DNA from: Acidobacteriota bacterium
GTDB taxonomy: Bacteria; Acidobacteriota; Vicinamibacteria; Marinacidobacterales; SMYC01
Direction: 5' to 3'
Assembly: GCA_004356105.1 (NCBI GenBank)
Contig: SMYC01000016.1
Coordinates: 64,891-105,618 of the forward strand
Length of the DNA stretch: 40,728 bases
Position numbers and translations under genes: made by a program. Positions within the stretch are counted from its first letter, which is position 1. Each line of letters starts with the position of its first letter. Below are positions 15,650 to 24,813 of the stretch, in pieces. A model generated the notes under the pieces. That model saw only the letters and a list, made by a program, of their open reading frames with translations. It did no database searches and had not been told where the DNA came from.

Positions 15650-17920
15650 ATGAGCGAACCCAACGAGGCACGCGAGAGAAAAGAGGCTAAAGACGGCGTC
15701 CGCTTCGTCGCGCCCTCGGTGCTCTTGCTGCTCGGTGTCACACTCGTCAGCACCTATCTCATCGGTAAAGCGGAGTCTTTCAAGCCCGACTACATGGCGC
15801 GGGCCTTCTTGTTCGGGTTCACGCTCGTCATATGGGCGCTCTTGTTGGTCATCACCTTCGTCCTCGGCCGGAATCTCATCAAGTTGTTTCTGGAGAGAAA
15901 GCGCTCGGCGCGCGGGGCCAAGTTCAAGACCAAGGTGGTCATCATTTTTATCAGCTTTGCCTTTTTGCCTTCGGCGCTCATCGTCCTCGTGGGAAGTCGT
16001 CTGATCTCGTCCTCCGTGGACCGATGGTTCTCTCATCCCGTCGAAGAGGTGCTCCTGGGCGCGCAGGATGTCGTGGAGCACTACTTTCAGGAAAAGCAGG
16101 ACCATGCGACGTTCTATGCGCGCAGTCTTTCGGGAGAGATCGGAGAGTCGAGACTTTTGACGCCAGCTCGCCTCTCTCGTCTGAGCCGTACGATGAACGA
16201 TCGTCTCAATCGCTACCGTCTCGACATGATCACCGTCTTGTCGGTTGATGGGCCGCTCTGGACGTCCGCCCGCCCCGGTCTTCCTCAATACAACCCGGAC
16301 TCCACGATCCGTCTTGCCGAGACCGGCCTACGAGGCGAAGAAACCTTGCGCCATGATTCCCTCGGGGACGGCACGCTCGTCCAATACGTCTCGCCGATCT
16401 TGTCCAGTGGAACGCGGGATGTCGAAGGGGCAGTCGTCGTATCGTTCTTCATCCCCAAGAGCCTTTCGACGACGCTCGAGATGGTCAACCGTCAGGCCAA
16501 CGTTTACCAGCAGGCGGAGGCGCAGAAGGAGCCGATTAAGGATTTGTATCTCTCCTTTTTCGTGATGGTCTCCCTTCTTCTCTTGTTGTCCTCCACTTGG
16601 ATAGGCCTCTATCTCGCAAAGCGGATCACGGGCCCAGTCGAACAGCTCGTGGAGGCGACGGAGAGAGTGATGGCCGGCGATCTGGATCACCCTGTCTCGG
16701 GTGTCGCTTTCGACGATCTCGGGATTCTGGTGGAGTCCTTCAATCGCATGACGGCACAGCTCAAAGCGAGCAAGGATCACCTGGAATCCTCACGTCATGA
16801 TCTCGAGATCAAGAACCGCGATCTCGACCGGCGCCGCGCGTACATGGAAACCGTGCTTGGGAACATCACGAGCGGGATCATTTCGCTCGATCGTGATGGC
16901 TTCGTGACGCAGCTGAACGAATCGGCGATCCGAATGTTACATCTCGATGCCGAGCTCGAAGGTCGCCACTATCGGGACGTGTTTGGAGACGACGAGCGTT
17001 CCGCGCTACGGGTCCTGCTCGATGAGGTTTCTGCAATAGAGCTAAGGACGCCGATCGAAGAAGAGCTCGATGTCTCCGTCCAGGGACGCGAGCTTCACCT
17101 TTCCGTCTACATCACGGCGCTGAGCCGTTCGGAAGATGCGCCTTCCGGGCTTCTTCTCGTCCTCGATGACCTCACCCAGTTGCTGCGCGCGCAGAAAGTC
17201 GCCGCGTGGCGAGAAGTCGCCCAGCGTCTCGCGCACGAGATCAAGAATCCGCTCACGCCGATCCAGCTATCCGCTCAACGCATACGCAAACACTTTCGCT
17301 CACGCTCAACCGATCTCGGCCGCATCCTGGAAGAGGGGACGGGCACGATCATCGAAGAAGTGGACTCGCTCAAGACACTCGTCGATGAGTTTTCCCAGTT
17401 CGCTCGCATGCCCACTGTCGCGGCGGAGCCCCAGGCCCTCACGCCGCTTCTCAACGGAACGCTCGATCTCTATGACGGGCTATTTACCGATCTCGTCATC
17501 ACCAAGCGTTTCGCCGATGACATACCGAGGGTTCTCGTCGATGCCGAGCTCATCCGCCGTGTGTTCATCAACATCATCGACAACGCGGTCGAGGCGAATG
17601 GCGAGAAAGGCGAGATCGTCATCGAGACCAGCTATGATCCCGAGCGCATGATGGCGAGCGTCGAGATCGCGGATGACGGGCCCGGGGTCTCGCCCGAGGA
17701 GCAAGACAAGCTCTTTTTACCCTACTACTCGACGAAGCGGCGTGGGAGCGGCCTCGGGCTCGCCATCGTGAAGCGCATCGTCGCGGAGCACCGCGGTCAC
17801 GTGCGCGTCGAGAAGAACTTTCCGAAAGGCGCACGCTTCGTGATCGAGCTCCCGGCAGAGGTGGCATCCAAGCCGCCGCACCAGGGTGTCGAGGAGGCCT
17901 CCATCACCGGCAAGTCTTGA
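15650..17920 (+). CDS. ntrY: NtrY-type sensor histidine kinase
   Basis: 756-aa membrane kinase. Two N-terminal membrane helices (about residues 21-41 and 48-72) and a third near 93-117 precede an extracytoplasmic sensor region, then a fourth helix (about 303-325) and a HAMP domain (RITGPVEQLVEATERVMAGDLDHP). A PAS domain follows (about 390-500). The HisKA H-box is HEIKNPLTP with H529. The ATPase has an N-box NIIDNAVEANG, G1 DDGPGVS and G2 GSGLGLAIV. Architecture matches NtrY of the NtrY-NtrX system. It is followed by its probable response regulator. Confidence 0.93.
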   Translation: MSEPNEARERKEAKDGVRFVAPSVLLLLGVTLVSTYLIGKAESFKPDYMARAFLFGFTLVIWALLLVITFVLGRNLIKLFLERKRSARGAKFKTKVVIIFISFAFLPSALIVLVGSRLISSSVDRWFSHPVEEVLLGAQDVVEHYFQEKQDHATFYARSLSGEIGESRLLTPARLSRLSRTMNDRLNRYRLDMITVLSVDGPLWTSARPGLPQYNPDSTIRLAETGLRGEETLRHDSLGDGTLVQYVSPILSSGTRDVEGAVVVSFFIPKSLSTTLEMVNRQANVYQQAEAQKEPIKDLYLSFFVMVSLLLLLSSTWIGLYLAKRITGPVEQLVEATERVMAGDLDHPVSGVAFDDLGILVESFNRMTAQLKASKDHLESSRHDLEIKNRDLDRRRAYMETVLGNITSGIISLDRDGFVTQLNESAIRMLHLDAELEGRHYRDVFGDDERSALRVLLDEVSAIELRTPIEEELDVSVQGRELHLSVYITALSRSEDAPSGLLLVLDDLTQLLRAQKVAAWREVAQRLAHEIKNPLTPIQLSAQRIRKHFRSRSTDLGRILEEGTGTIIEEVDSLKTLVDEFSQFARMPTVAAEPQALTPLLNGTLDLYDGLFTDLVITKRFADDIPRVLVDAELIRRVFINIIDNAVEANGEKGEIVIETSYDPERMMASVEIADDGPGVSPEEQDKLFLPYYSTKRRGSGLGLAIVKRIVAEHRGHVRVEKNFPKGARFVIELPAEVASKPPHQGVEEASITGKS

Positions 17921-17949
17921 GGACTCGGGCCGGGACCGGGTGCTTGCTT

Positions 17950-19302
17950 ATGTCCAAGGAACGAATTCTGGTGGTGGATGACGAGGCTGGAGTGCGCTCG
18001 TCGCTTCAAGGCATTCTCGAAGACGAAGGCTATCGCGTCGATACCGACTCCTCCGCCGAGGCCGCCTTGGCCCGGCTCTCCGGCGGTCAATACGATCTCG
18101 TGCTTCTCGACATCTGGCTCCCCAAAATGGATGGGATGCAGGCGCTCGAAAGGATGATCGACGACGAGCTCGATATACCGGTCATCATGATCTCCGGCCA
18201 CGCCACCATCGAGAGCGCGGTCAAAGCGATTCAGCTCGGGGCTTACAACTTCGTGGAGAAGCCGCTTTCGCTTGACAAGACACTCATCGCTGTCCAGAAC
18301 GCACTTCGCCACGGGCGGCTCCAGCAGGAGAACCGCGCTCTCCGCGAGCGCGTCGAAGCGCGTCATATTTTGATAGGGTCGAGTCCCGTCATGAGGGAGC
18401 TCAAAAAGCAAATCGGTATCGCTGCGCCCACCAATGGCAGGGTGCTGATCTTCGGAGAGAATGGAACAGGCAAAGAGGTGGTAGCGCGCTTGGTCCATAC
18501 GCAATCGCTTCGAAGTAAGGCGAGCTTCGTGGAGGTCAATTGCGCGGCTATCCCCGAAGAGCTCATCGAAAGCGAGCTCTTCGGCCACGTGAAGGGTGCT
18601 TTTACCGGCGCGATATCAGACAAGATAGGGAAGTTCGAAGCCGCGGATGGAGGTACTTTGTTCCTCGATGAAGTGGCCGATATGAGCGTCAAGACTCAAG
18701 CCAAAGTGTTGCGCGTGCTCCAGGAGCAGAAGTTCCAAGCGGTGGGCAGCACCGAATCGATCGGCGTGGATTGTCGCGTTATCGCCGCAACGAACAAAAT
18801 ACTCGAAGATGAGATCCGTGCCGGAAACTTCAGAGAGGATCTTTACTTTCGGTTGAACGTGATCCCGTTCCATATGCCGCCCTTGCGCGAGCGTCGTGAA
18901 GATATCCCTACGCTCGTGACGCATTTTATCGCGGAGTTCTGCGCCGAGTACGGGAAGCAGACGAAAGAGCCGACCGCGCAGGCACTAAAACGGCTCGTGG
19001 CTTATCGGTGGCCCGGCAATGTGCGCGAGCTCAAAAACGTCACCGAGCGGCTCGTCATCATGGTGAGCCGGGACGTCATCGAAGTTTCGGATTTGCCTCT
19101 TGCTCTAACCCGCGGTGGCGACGAGCCCCTCGAAGCGCTCGGAGACTTTTCGTCTCTCGCGAGTGCTCGCGAAGCCTTCGAAAGGCAGTTCATCGTCCGC
19201 AAGCTTCGCGAGAACAACGATAACGTTACCAGAACGGCCCAGGCGCTTGGTATCGAGCGCTCGCACCTCTATAGGAAGATGAAGGCGTATTCCATCAAGT
19301 GA
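17950..19302 (+). CDS. ntrX: NtrX/NtrC-type sigma-54 response regulator
   Basis: 450-aa sigma-54-dependent activator. The receiver domain runs about 5-120, with acidic pocket D10/D11 and phospho-acceptor D54 in LLDIWLPKMDGM. The AAA+ domain has Walker A GENGTGKE (169-176), the sigma-54 contact loop GAFTGA (216-221) and Walker B GGTLFLDEV. A Fis-type HTH ends the protein (NVTRTAQALGIERSHLYRKM). ATG 17950 is preferred because the receiver fold begins at residue 5; an in-frame TTG at 17917 overlaps the kinase stop. The kinase upstream is the likely phosphodonor. Targets are unknown; no sigma-54 promoter was convincing in this window. Confidence 0.93.
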   Translation: MSKERILVVDDEAGVRSSLQGILEDEGYRVDTDSSAEAALARLSGGQYDLVLLDIWLPKMDGMQALERMIDDELDIPVIMISGHATIESAVKAIQLGAYNFVEKPLSLDKTLIAVQNALRHGRLQQENRALRERVEARHILIGSSPVMRELKKQIGIAAPTNGRVLIFGENGTGKEVVARLVHTQSLRSKASFVEVNCAAIPEELIESELFGHVKGAFTGAISDKIGKFEAADGGTLFLDEVADMSVKTQAKVLRVLQEQKFQAVGSTESIGVDCRVIAATNKILEDEIRAGNFREDLYFRLNVIPFHMPPLRERREDIPTLVTHFIAEFCAEYGKQTKEPTAQALKRLVAYRWPGNVRELKNVTERLVIMVSRDVIEVSDLPLALTRGGDEPLEALGDFSSLASAREAFERQFIVRKLRENNDNVTRTAQALGIERSHLYRKMKAYSIK

Positions 19303-19369
19303 TCCGCGGATGCAAAAGGGACAGGTCCGACGAATCCCCACAATTCATTCGCGGCTGGAAGGAAGATCT

Positions 19370-19586
19370 GCCACAGAGGCGCAGAGATTCGCGAGATCTC
19401 TTCGTGCGGCTGCGGAGGAGATAAGTTGAACCTCTGCTCTGTTATCTCGTCTCCCTCTGTGGCCGCCGCAGCCAAAGGCAATCAACGCCACGATCCGTCG
19501 CTGTCGCGATCTCACGTCTTCAACGAGACAACCTCCGACTCCCCTCCAGTACAAGGGGTCCTCTTGACGCTCTGTGCCTCCGTGGC
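19370..19586. repeat. Inverted repeat element C with CACAGAGGC ends, in a 424-bp gene-free stretch
   Basis: The spacer 19303-19726 has no convincing gene. GCCACAGAGGCGCAGA at 19370 is matched in inverted orientation at 19571-19586 (14 of 16), spanning 217 bp. A second inverted copy of the outer 10 bases lies inside at 19454-19463. The ends have the same CACAGAG core as elements A and F. Beyond it, TTGCCTT recurs three times at about 19632-19672. No promoter for the downstream TPR gene is clear. Confidence 0.7.
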
Positions 19587-19726
19587 AAAAAATAGGAAAG
19601 GCTTTCGTGGGAATTGTTCAGGGACGGGCATCTTGCCTTCCTTGCCTTGGAGGGGACTATCTTTGCCTTCAAATAAGAAGTATGTTTCTCGAGGACGCGT
19701 TCGAGTAAACTCGGACAGGCTGCGAT

Positions 19727-20629
19727 TTGGAGAAAGATAGAGAGAAAAAAAGCGAAGTTAGCGCTAAAGCCGTCTCCTCACCCACCTTGTCCGCGGAATC
19801 GCTGAAGAGCGACGCGCTCCTGCGTAGAGGTCAAGAGCTCTTTGCGGTCGGGATGTTCTCTCAGGCCATTCATGTATGGACGCGGATCTTATTTCTCGAA
19901 CGTGGCCACGTGGAAGCACGCCAAGCTATCGAGCGTGGCAAGAAGGCGGTTGCCGAGCAGCATCGGCTCCTCGATATGGAGCTTGCGGCCGCGAGCGAGC
20001 TTCTCGAGCGCGGAGATAGCGAGCAAGCCGCGGCGAAGGTGAAGAGCGTGCTTGCGCTCGACCCGCGTAACCACGAGGGCCACCAGCTCGCGGCACGGAT
20101 CCATGCGGCCGCCCGCCGGATTGAGGCGGGGCGCCGGAGTGGGACCACGCTCGGCGTGGCCGCGGCGGCCGCTGTCCCCGCGCACGAGCCCACGCCGGCG
20201 ACCAAGCGCGGGCTATTGCTGCGCGTCCCACATTCTTCCCCGCGTCGTGATACCCGCATGGCCCATGCTTCGCCGCTCAAGATGGCCAGCTTCGTTCTTG
20301 CCGCGATACTCGTCTTCGCGTCCGGTGCGTTCTACTTGCATCTCAACTGGGATTCCATCGTGAGCGACGGAGCGTTCCGTGCTGGTGGCGCGCTCTCCCG
20401 CACCGTCTCGGAGCGAGCGGCCGTGCCTCTTCCCGCGACATCGGAGCTTTACTATTTCAACGGAGCCCGCCTTTTCGCGAAGGGCCGCTATCGGGACGCG
20501 CTCGATGAGCTCAGCCTCGTCGAGCGGGACTCCGTGGTCGCCGAGCGTGCGCGCGGACTGATCTTGAGGATCGAAGAACGGCTCTTGCGAGACGTGTCGG
20601 AGCTTGGAACGAACGAACCCAACAAGTGA
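19727..20629 (+). CDS. TPR protein with a single membrane segment
   Basis: 300-aa protein. The N-terminal half has TPR-like helices (LLRRGQELFAVGMFSQAIHVWTRIL, then EQAAAKVKSVLALDPRNHEG). An Ala/Pro/Arg-rich linker leads to a membrane helix (about residues 189-206) and a further TPR-like pair after it (YYFNGARLFAKGRYRDALDELSLV). It is therefore probably a one-pass protein with helical repeats on both sides. The TTG 19727 start has no good Shine-Dalgarno and is tentative. It may be co-expressed with the zinc-ribbon/RDD gene that follows almost directly. No specific function is recognised. Confidence 0.75.
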   Translation: MEKDREKKSEVSAKAVSSPTLSAESLKSDALLRRGQELFAVGMFSQAIHVWTRILFLERGHVEARQAIERGKKAVAEQHRLLDMELAAASELLERGDSEQAAAKVKSVLALDPRNHEGHQLAARIHAAARRIEAGRRSGTTLGVAAAAAVPAHEPTPATKRGLLLRVPHSSPRRDTRMAHASPLKMASFVLAAILVFASGAFYLHLNWDSIVSDGAFRAGGALSRTVSERAAVPLPATSELYYFNGARLFAKGRYRDALDELSLVERDSVVAERARGLILRIEERLLRDVSELGTNEPNK

Positions 20630-20630
20630 G

Positions 20631-21602
20631 GTGAGTGCGTTGTTGTGTGAGAGTTGTGGTACTGAGCTCGAGCCCGTCATGGTCATTTGCTCGGCCTGCG
20701 GAGCCCGCGTTCGCCACGGCAGGGAAGAAGTTGACTGGCGCCAGCAGGTGCGTGAGACGGTCGAGCGGCACAAGGAAAAAAGGCGCCGGGAGCAGTCACG
20801 CCACGACGCGGAAGCTCGGCAGTTGTCGATCTTTCCCGATGTGTCCGATGAGGACGAAGAGAGTCGAGTCGTCCGCGAGCGGCGAGCTGAGATCCGGGCT
20901 CGTGTCGAGGCGCGGCTAGGGAAGACCCCGCGACACGCACCTCTCGCCCGGCGCCGCGACGTCGGCGAAGTCAGCATCTCCCGCGGAGCCGCGGCCGCCG
21001 CGATTCCAGATCTCTCCCGCGAGCCCGATCCAACAATCGAAGGAATGCCGAAGACGTCGAGAATGCCGGCAGCGGACCCGAGCACGGCGCCGTTCGATCC
21101 GCTCAGCGAGAAGAGCGTGGCGCTCGACCACGACCTTCCTCCTGTCGAGTCGCCCGAGAGCGCAGCGAGAAGCGAACCGTTCATGGCTTTCGGCCTGGCG
21201 AGCCCTGGCGAGCGCGTGATCTCGGGTCTCATCGATCTCGCATTCGTTTCGCTCATTCAGTTCACGCTCTTTTACTTGACGACACACCTCGTCGCGCAAC
21301 GTCTCGTCGCGCTGCCGACCTCTGCCCTTATTTCGATGAGCCTCGTCGGGCTGGTTCTTGGCGCGAGCTACTTTCTCTTTTTTTGGAGCCTTTCAGGGCA
21401 GACCTTTGGGAAGCTGCTTACAGGTGGGCGTGTCGTGACGGCCGCTGATGGACCGCTCGGTTTTCGCCGAGCCGCCACGAGACTCGCGGGGACGGTCGTC
21501 TCCATGCTGCCGCTTGGCGCGGGGTTTTTCGGCTTGTGGACCGACATCGAGAGACGCGGCTGGCACGATCGCATCGCGGGTACGAAAGTCGTCCGCGGCT
21601 GA
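20631..21602 (+). CDS. Zinc-ribbon / RDD-family membrane protein
   Basis: About 323 aa. The N-terminus has a zinc ribbon (CESCG and CSACG, two CxxC pairs about 14 residues apart), then a highly charged helix (VERHKEKRRREQSRH) and a long low-complexity linker. The C-terminal 130 residues form an RDD domain: GERVISGLIDLAFVSLIQF, a second hydrophobic helix, SGQTFGKLLTGGRVV and RGWHDRIAGTKVV. RDD proteins are small membrane proteins, some linked to ion or compatible-solute transport. The start could be GTG 20631 or TTG 20640/20643 (AGGTGAG at 20629-20635 favours the latter). The linker is unusually long for an RDD protein. Confidence 0.82.
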   Translation: MSALLCESCGTELEPVMVICSACGARVRHGREEVDWRQQVRETVERHKEKRRREQSRHDAEARQLSIFPDVSDEDEESRVVRERRAEIRARVEARLGKTPRHAPLARRRDVGEVSISRGAAAAAIPDLSREPDPTIEGMPKTSRMPAADPSTAPFDPLSEKSVALDHDLPPVESPESAARSEPFMAFGLASPGERVISGLIDLAFVSLIQFTLFYLTTHLVAQRLVALPTSALISMSLVGLVLGASYFLFFWSLSGQTFGKLLTGGRVVTAADGPLGFRRAATRLAGTVVSMLPLGAGFFGLWTDIERRGWHDRIAGTKVVRG

Positions 21603-21692
21603 ACCGATGAACGAGCGCGCCCCTTCAGACTTAGGCTCTTACCCGTCAGAATCGCGAATTCCGTTCACGTTTTAGAGCAAGAAAATCTCACC

Positions 21693-21789
21693 CCAGAGTC
21701 GCAGAGCACGCGCAGAAGAAAAAGGTAGTCCTTGCCTCAGATTCACTCGAAATCTCGGATTTTCCTCTGCGTCCTCTGCGTCTCTGCGG
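21693..21789. repeat. Inverted repeat element D with GCAGAG tandem arms
   Basis: In the 244-bp spacer 21603-21846, arms of about 30 nt (21693-21722 and 21760-21789) pair imperfectly. The right arm is a near-perfect run of CTCTGCGTC 8-9 nt units. The loop is 37 nt. Total size (97 bp) equals that of element A, and the arm core is the same apart from GCAGAG in place of CACAGAG. No T-run follows on either side. Confidence 0.75.
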
Positions 21790-21846
21790 TTCAAACGCTT
21801 TCAGGTTTACCTGGCTAGACTTAGAGCCGCCGAGATCGCTTGCGTC

Positions 21847-23541
21847 GTGGATCGGATTTTTCTCACCAACCTCGTTCACGAGATCGAACCGGCTCTGCGC
21901 GGTCGTCGTGTGCGCTCCGCCTCGGTCGACGCTTCGGGGCGTGTGCTCTTTTTGTCGCTGAGCTCTCCCTCAGCACGAGAGTTCGTGTTCCACACGGGGC
22001 CAGCTCTCCCCGGTCTCTTCCTGGGTGAGGGCGGAGCAGAAGAATCGAGCTCGCCCCGAAGCCGAAAGTTGACGAAGCTTTTGGCGCCCTCCGTTGTCAC
22101 ATCGCTCGAGATGTCGGCAGTCGATCGCGTCGTCACGCTGAGTCTCGAGAAAACGCGGCTGAGCGGCAAGAAAAAGACCTTTCTCTTGATATTTGAAATC
22201 GTTGCGAATCGCGGGAGCCTGTACATCGTCGATGAACAGAGTGTCATCGTCGTCGAGTGTTTCCCCGCCAAAGGTCGCCGACTCTCGATCGGCGAGCGTT
22301 TCGAAGCTTTGGTTCCTCCACCGCACGCCTCGGCCGTGGTCGAGGACGGCGACGTGTTCGAGCGGCGTCTTGCAGGAGAAAGCCTTGGTGAGCTTCTCTA
22401 CGCGACGGGATGGACGCCCCTTCTTGTGAAAGAGTTGCGCGACCTGATGAGCCGTGGCGCGAGCGCGCGGATGGCCTTCGAGACCGTATCGGCGCGACTC
22501 GGCCGCCGGCGCCCTCACGCGTACACGAAGCCCCAGCCTTTCGACGTCCCTGGCCCTATCGTGCTGCTGTCACCGATCGAGCTCGAGCACGTTTCCGGCT
22601 ACGACGCTAGGCCCATGGCGAGCTTTAATGAAGCGATGGTGGTCTGCGCCAGCATGAACGTCGATACCGAGCGCAGCGGCGCCGCGCGCAGGCGCATCGC
22701 CACTGCCCTGGGCCGCCGCCTGAAAGCTCTGAAAGGGCTCGAGGTCAAGCTTCGTCGTCAGCGGGAGAACCTTCAGGATGCGCTCCTCCTCCGCCGTGAT
22801 GGCGAGCGCATTCTCGCGGGGCTCGGTCGCATCGAACGTGCAGGCGACGGGAAGGTGCGCCTTCCCGATCCTTACGACCCCGAGGGGAAGCTTACCGAGA
22901 TGACCATCGATCCGCGATTCGATCTCCCTACGAATGCCGATCGGTTGTTCAAGCGCTCGCGCAAATCGGAGCGCACCCGCCTCGAGCTCAAAACACGTCT
23001 CGAGACGGTCAAGCGCGATATCGGTCACAGCGAAGGCCTTTCGATGAGTCTCGCCGACGCGACCGAGCTCGACGAGCTTCTCGCTCTCGAGGACGAGCTC
23101 GTCGAGCAGGGCATGCTCAAGAGATCGCGGGAGGCGGCGCGCCAAAACAAGCGTGCGCAGAAGCTCCCGCCCCGAAAGTTCCGCTCCGCCCGTGGCTCGA
23201 TCATCCTTGTGGGCCGTTCCGCGCGCTCGAACGAGGACGTTACCTTTCGCCTGGCCAAGCCTCATGACTTGTGGCTCCACGCGAACGACGTAGCGGGCTC
23301 GCACGTCGTATTGAGGCTTGTCGGTGCTCGAGAGGCGAGCGACGAGGATGTGATCGAGGCGGCGGCTCTCGCGGCCTATTTCAGCAAAGCGCGCAACGAC
23401 GCCTATGTCGACGTGATGGTCACGGAGCGCCAGAACGTCCGCAAGATAAAAGGGGCGCCGCCGGGGCTCGTCAAAGTCTCGAACGCACGGACGGTGCGCG
23501 TCGCTCCCGTCGCTCCCGCTAAAACGGGACCCGAAGTGTAG
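21847..23541 (+). CDS. rqcH: NFACT-family ribosome quality control factor (RqcH-like)
   Basis: 564-aa NFACT protein, often annotated as fibronectin-binding FbpA. Bacterial RqcH recruits tRNA-Ala to split 50S subunits and adds alanine tails to stalled peptides. The N-terminal NFACT-N domain contains the Asp-Arg pair (D93-R94 in SAVDRVVTL) that is essential in Bacillus RqcH. A long coiled coil spans about residues 280-430. The NFACT-R domain shows FRLAKPHDLWLHANDVAGSH, then AAYFSKARNDAYVDV and NVRKIKGAPPGLV. GTG 21847 starts exactly at the family N-terminus. Retention of the DR motif favours real quality-control activity over a merely adhesive role. Confidence 0.92.
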   Translation: MDRIFLTNLVHEIEPALRGRRVRSASVDASGRVLFLSLSSPSAREFVFHTGPALPGLFLGEGGAEESSSPRSRKLTKLLAPSVVTSLEMSAVDRVVTLSLEKTRLSGKKKTFLLIFEIVANRGSLYIVDEQSVIVVECFPAKGRRLSIGERFEALVPPPHASAVVEDGDVFERRLAGESLGELLYATGWTPLLVKELRDLMSRGASARMAFETVSARLGRRRPHAYTKPQPFDVPGPIVLLSPIELEHVSGYDARPMASFNEAMVVCASMNVDTERSGAARRRIATALGRRLKALKGLEVKLRRQRENLQDALLLRRDGERILAGLGRIERAGDGKVRLPDPYDPEGKLTEMTIDPRFDLPTNADRLFKRSRKSERTRLELKTRLETVKRDIGHSEGLSMSLADATELDELLALEDELVEQGMLKRSREAARQNKRAQKLPPRKFRSARGSIILVGRSARSNEDVTFRLAKPHDLWLHANDVAGSHVVLRLVGAREASDEDVIEAAALAAYFSKARNDAYVDVMVTERQNVRKIKGAPPGLVKVSNARTVRVAPVAPAKTGPEV

Positions 23542-23553
23542 TATGACTCTAAG

Positions 23554-24795
23554 ATGAAAGCCGCGATCCTGGCCGTCGGCGACGAGCTCTTGGCACCTGG
23601 GCGAGCCGAAACGAACTCCGTATTCTTGACGGACGAGCTCGCCAAGATGGGGATACCAGTCGTGTTTCGCGCTGTTGTCGGCGATGACGAATCCGCGATC
23701 GAAGCCTTACTTCACCGCACACTCTTGGGTGCGGATGTCGTGTTCTTGACCGGTGGGCTCGGGCCGACTGCCGACGATGTGACCCGCGACGCGACCGCCC
23801 GCGCGCTGTCACGCGAGATGGAGCTCGACGGGGACTGGCTCGAGCGCATACAGAAAAGGTTCGATCGACGCGGTATCGTCATGCCCGAGGTGAATCGAAA
23901 GCAAGCGATGGTTCCAAGGGGCGCGGACTTGCTTCCGAATCGTGGTGGTACGGCGTCGGGCCTGTGGATTCGGGTGGATGGTGACAAGGCCGTCGTTCTC
24001 TTGCCGGGGCCTCCTGTGGAGCTCAGGGCTATGTTCGAAGCCGAAGTCGAGCCGCGACTCAGCCAACAGGCCGGTGACGTGGTTTATGACGTTCGGAAGC
24101 TTTGGGTGACCGGCCTCGCGGAGTCCGCGGTGGAGCAAAGGGTCTGCGAGACCTATTTGCGCTACAAGAACCCAGCTACGACGATTCTTGCCTCGGCCGG
24201 CCAAGTCGAGCTTCGGCTGACGGCGACGGGCACGAATAAGTGCGCAGCGGTGGCGGCGAACGACTTGCTCGTCGCCGAGCTGCGCGCGCTTCTCGGCAAT
24301 CACCTTTTCAGTGAGTGCGAAGAGGAGCTCGAGGAAGTCGTTGGGCAGCTTCTTGTCTCGCAAGAAAAGCGCATCGCTGTCGCCGAGTCGCTCACGGGCG
24401 GTCTCATCGCTTGCCGCCTTACCGATATCCCCGGCGCGAGTGCCTATTTTGACGAAGGCTTCGTGACGTATAGCAACGAAGCAAAAACCTCGGTGCTCGA
24501 GGTCCCAGCTCTGCTTTTCGAGAGCGTCGGCGCGGTAAGCGAAGAGGTCGCCCGCGCCATGGCGGCCGGCGCGCGGGCGCGCACGGGAGCGGACCTCGCT
24601 GTGGCGGCGACGGGCATTGCCGGCCCTTCGGGTGCGAGCGAGACCAAGTCGGTCGGGCTCGTCTATATCGGTCTCGCGAGCAGCGACGGGCTACGCGTCG
24701 AGAAATACCAGTTCCCGGGCACTCGTCGCCAAGTAAAGCGTTGGACCTCGCAGGCGGCGCTGAATCTCGTCCGCCTCGAGCTACTCGAGCACTAG
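23554..24795 (+). CDS. cinA: CinA: ADP-ribose pyrophosphatase / NMN amidohydrolase
   Basis: 413-aa two-domain CinA. The N-terminal MoaB/COG1058 domain begins MKAAILAVGDELLAPG, with TNSVFLTDELAKMGI and FLTGGLGPTADDVTRDA. The C-terminal PncC nicotinamide-nucleotide amidase domain has AVAESLTGGLIACRLTDIPG, EGFVTYSNEAK and VAATGIAGPSG. Together they salvage pyridine nucleotides. ATG 23554 is 12 nt after the rqcH stop, so co-transcription is likely. Length is typical. Confidence 0.95.
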   Translation: MKAAILAVGDELLAPGRAETNSVFLTDELAKMGIPVVFRAVVGDDESAIEALLHRTLLGADVVFLTGGLGPTADDVTRDATARALSREMELDGDWLERIQKRFDRRGIVMPEVNRKQAMVPRGADLLPNRGGTASGLWIRVDGDKAVVLLPGPPVELRAMFEAEVEPRLSQQAGDVVYDVRKLWVTGLAESAVEQRVCETYLRYKNPATTILASAGQVELRLTATGTNKCAAVAANDLLVAELRALLGNHLFSECEEELEEVVGQLLVSQEKRIAVAESLTGGLIACRLTDIPGASAYFDEGFVTYSNEAKTSVLEVPALLFESVGAVSEEVARAMAAGARARTGADLAVAATGIAGPSGASETKSVGLVYIGLASSDGLRVEKYQFPGTRRQVKRWTSQAALNLVRLELLEH

Positions 24796-24813
24796 TCGGC
24801 TCCTGAGTTTTTC

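Noticed and set aside
14987-16288. A minus-strand open frame of 433 codons across nrdR, DUF4390 and ntrY
   Set aside because: It covers three well-supported plus-strand genes and shows low-complexity charged composition only.
19620-19730. Sigma-54 promoter downstream of ntrX
   Set aside because: TTGCCTT-like repeats suggested a -12 element, but no GG-N10-GC with correct spacing was found.
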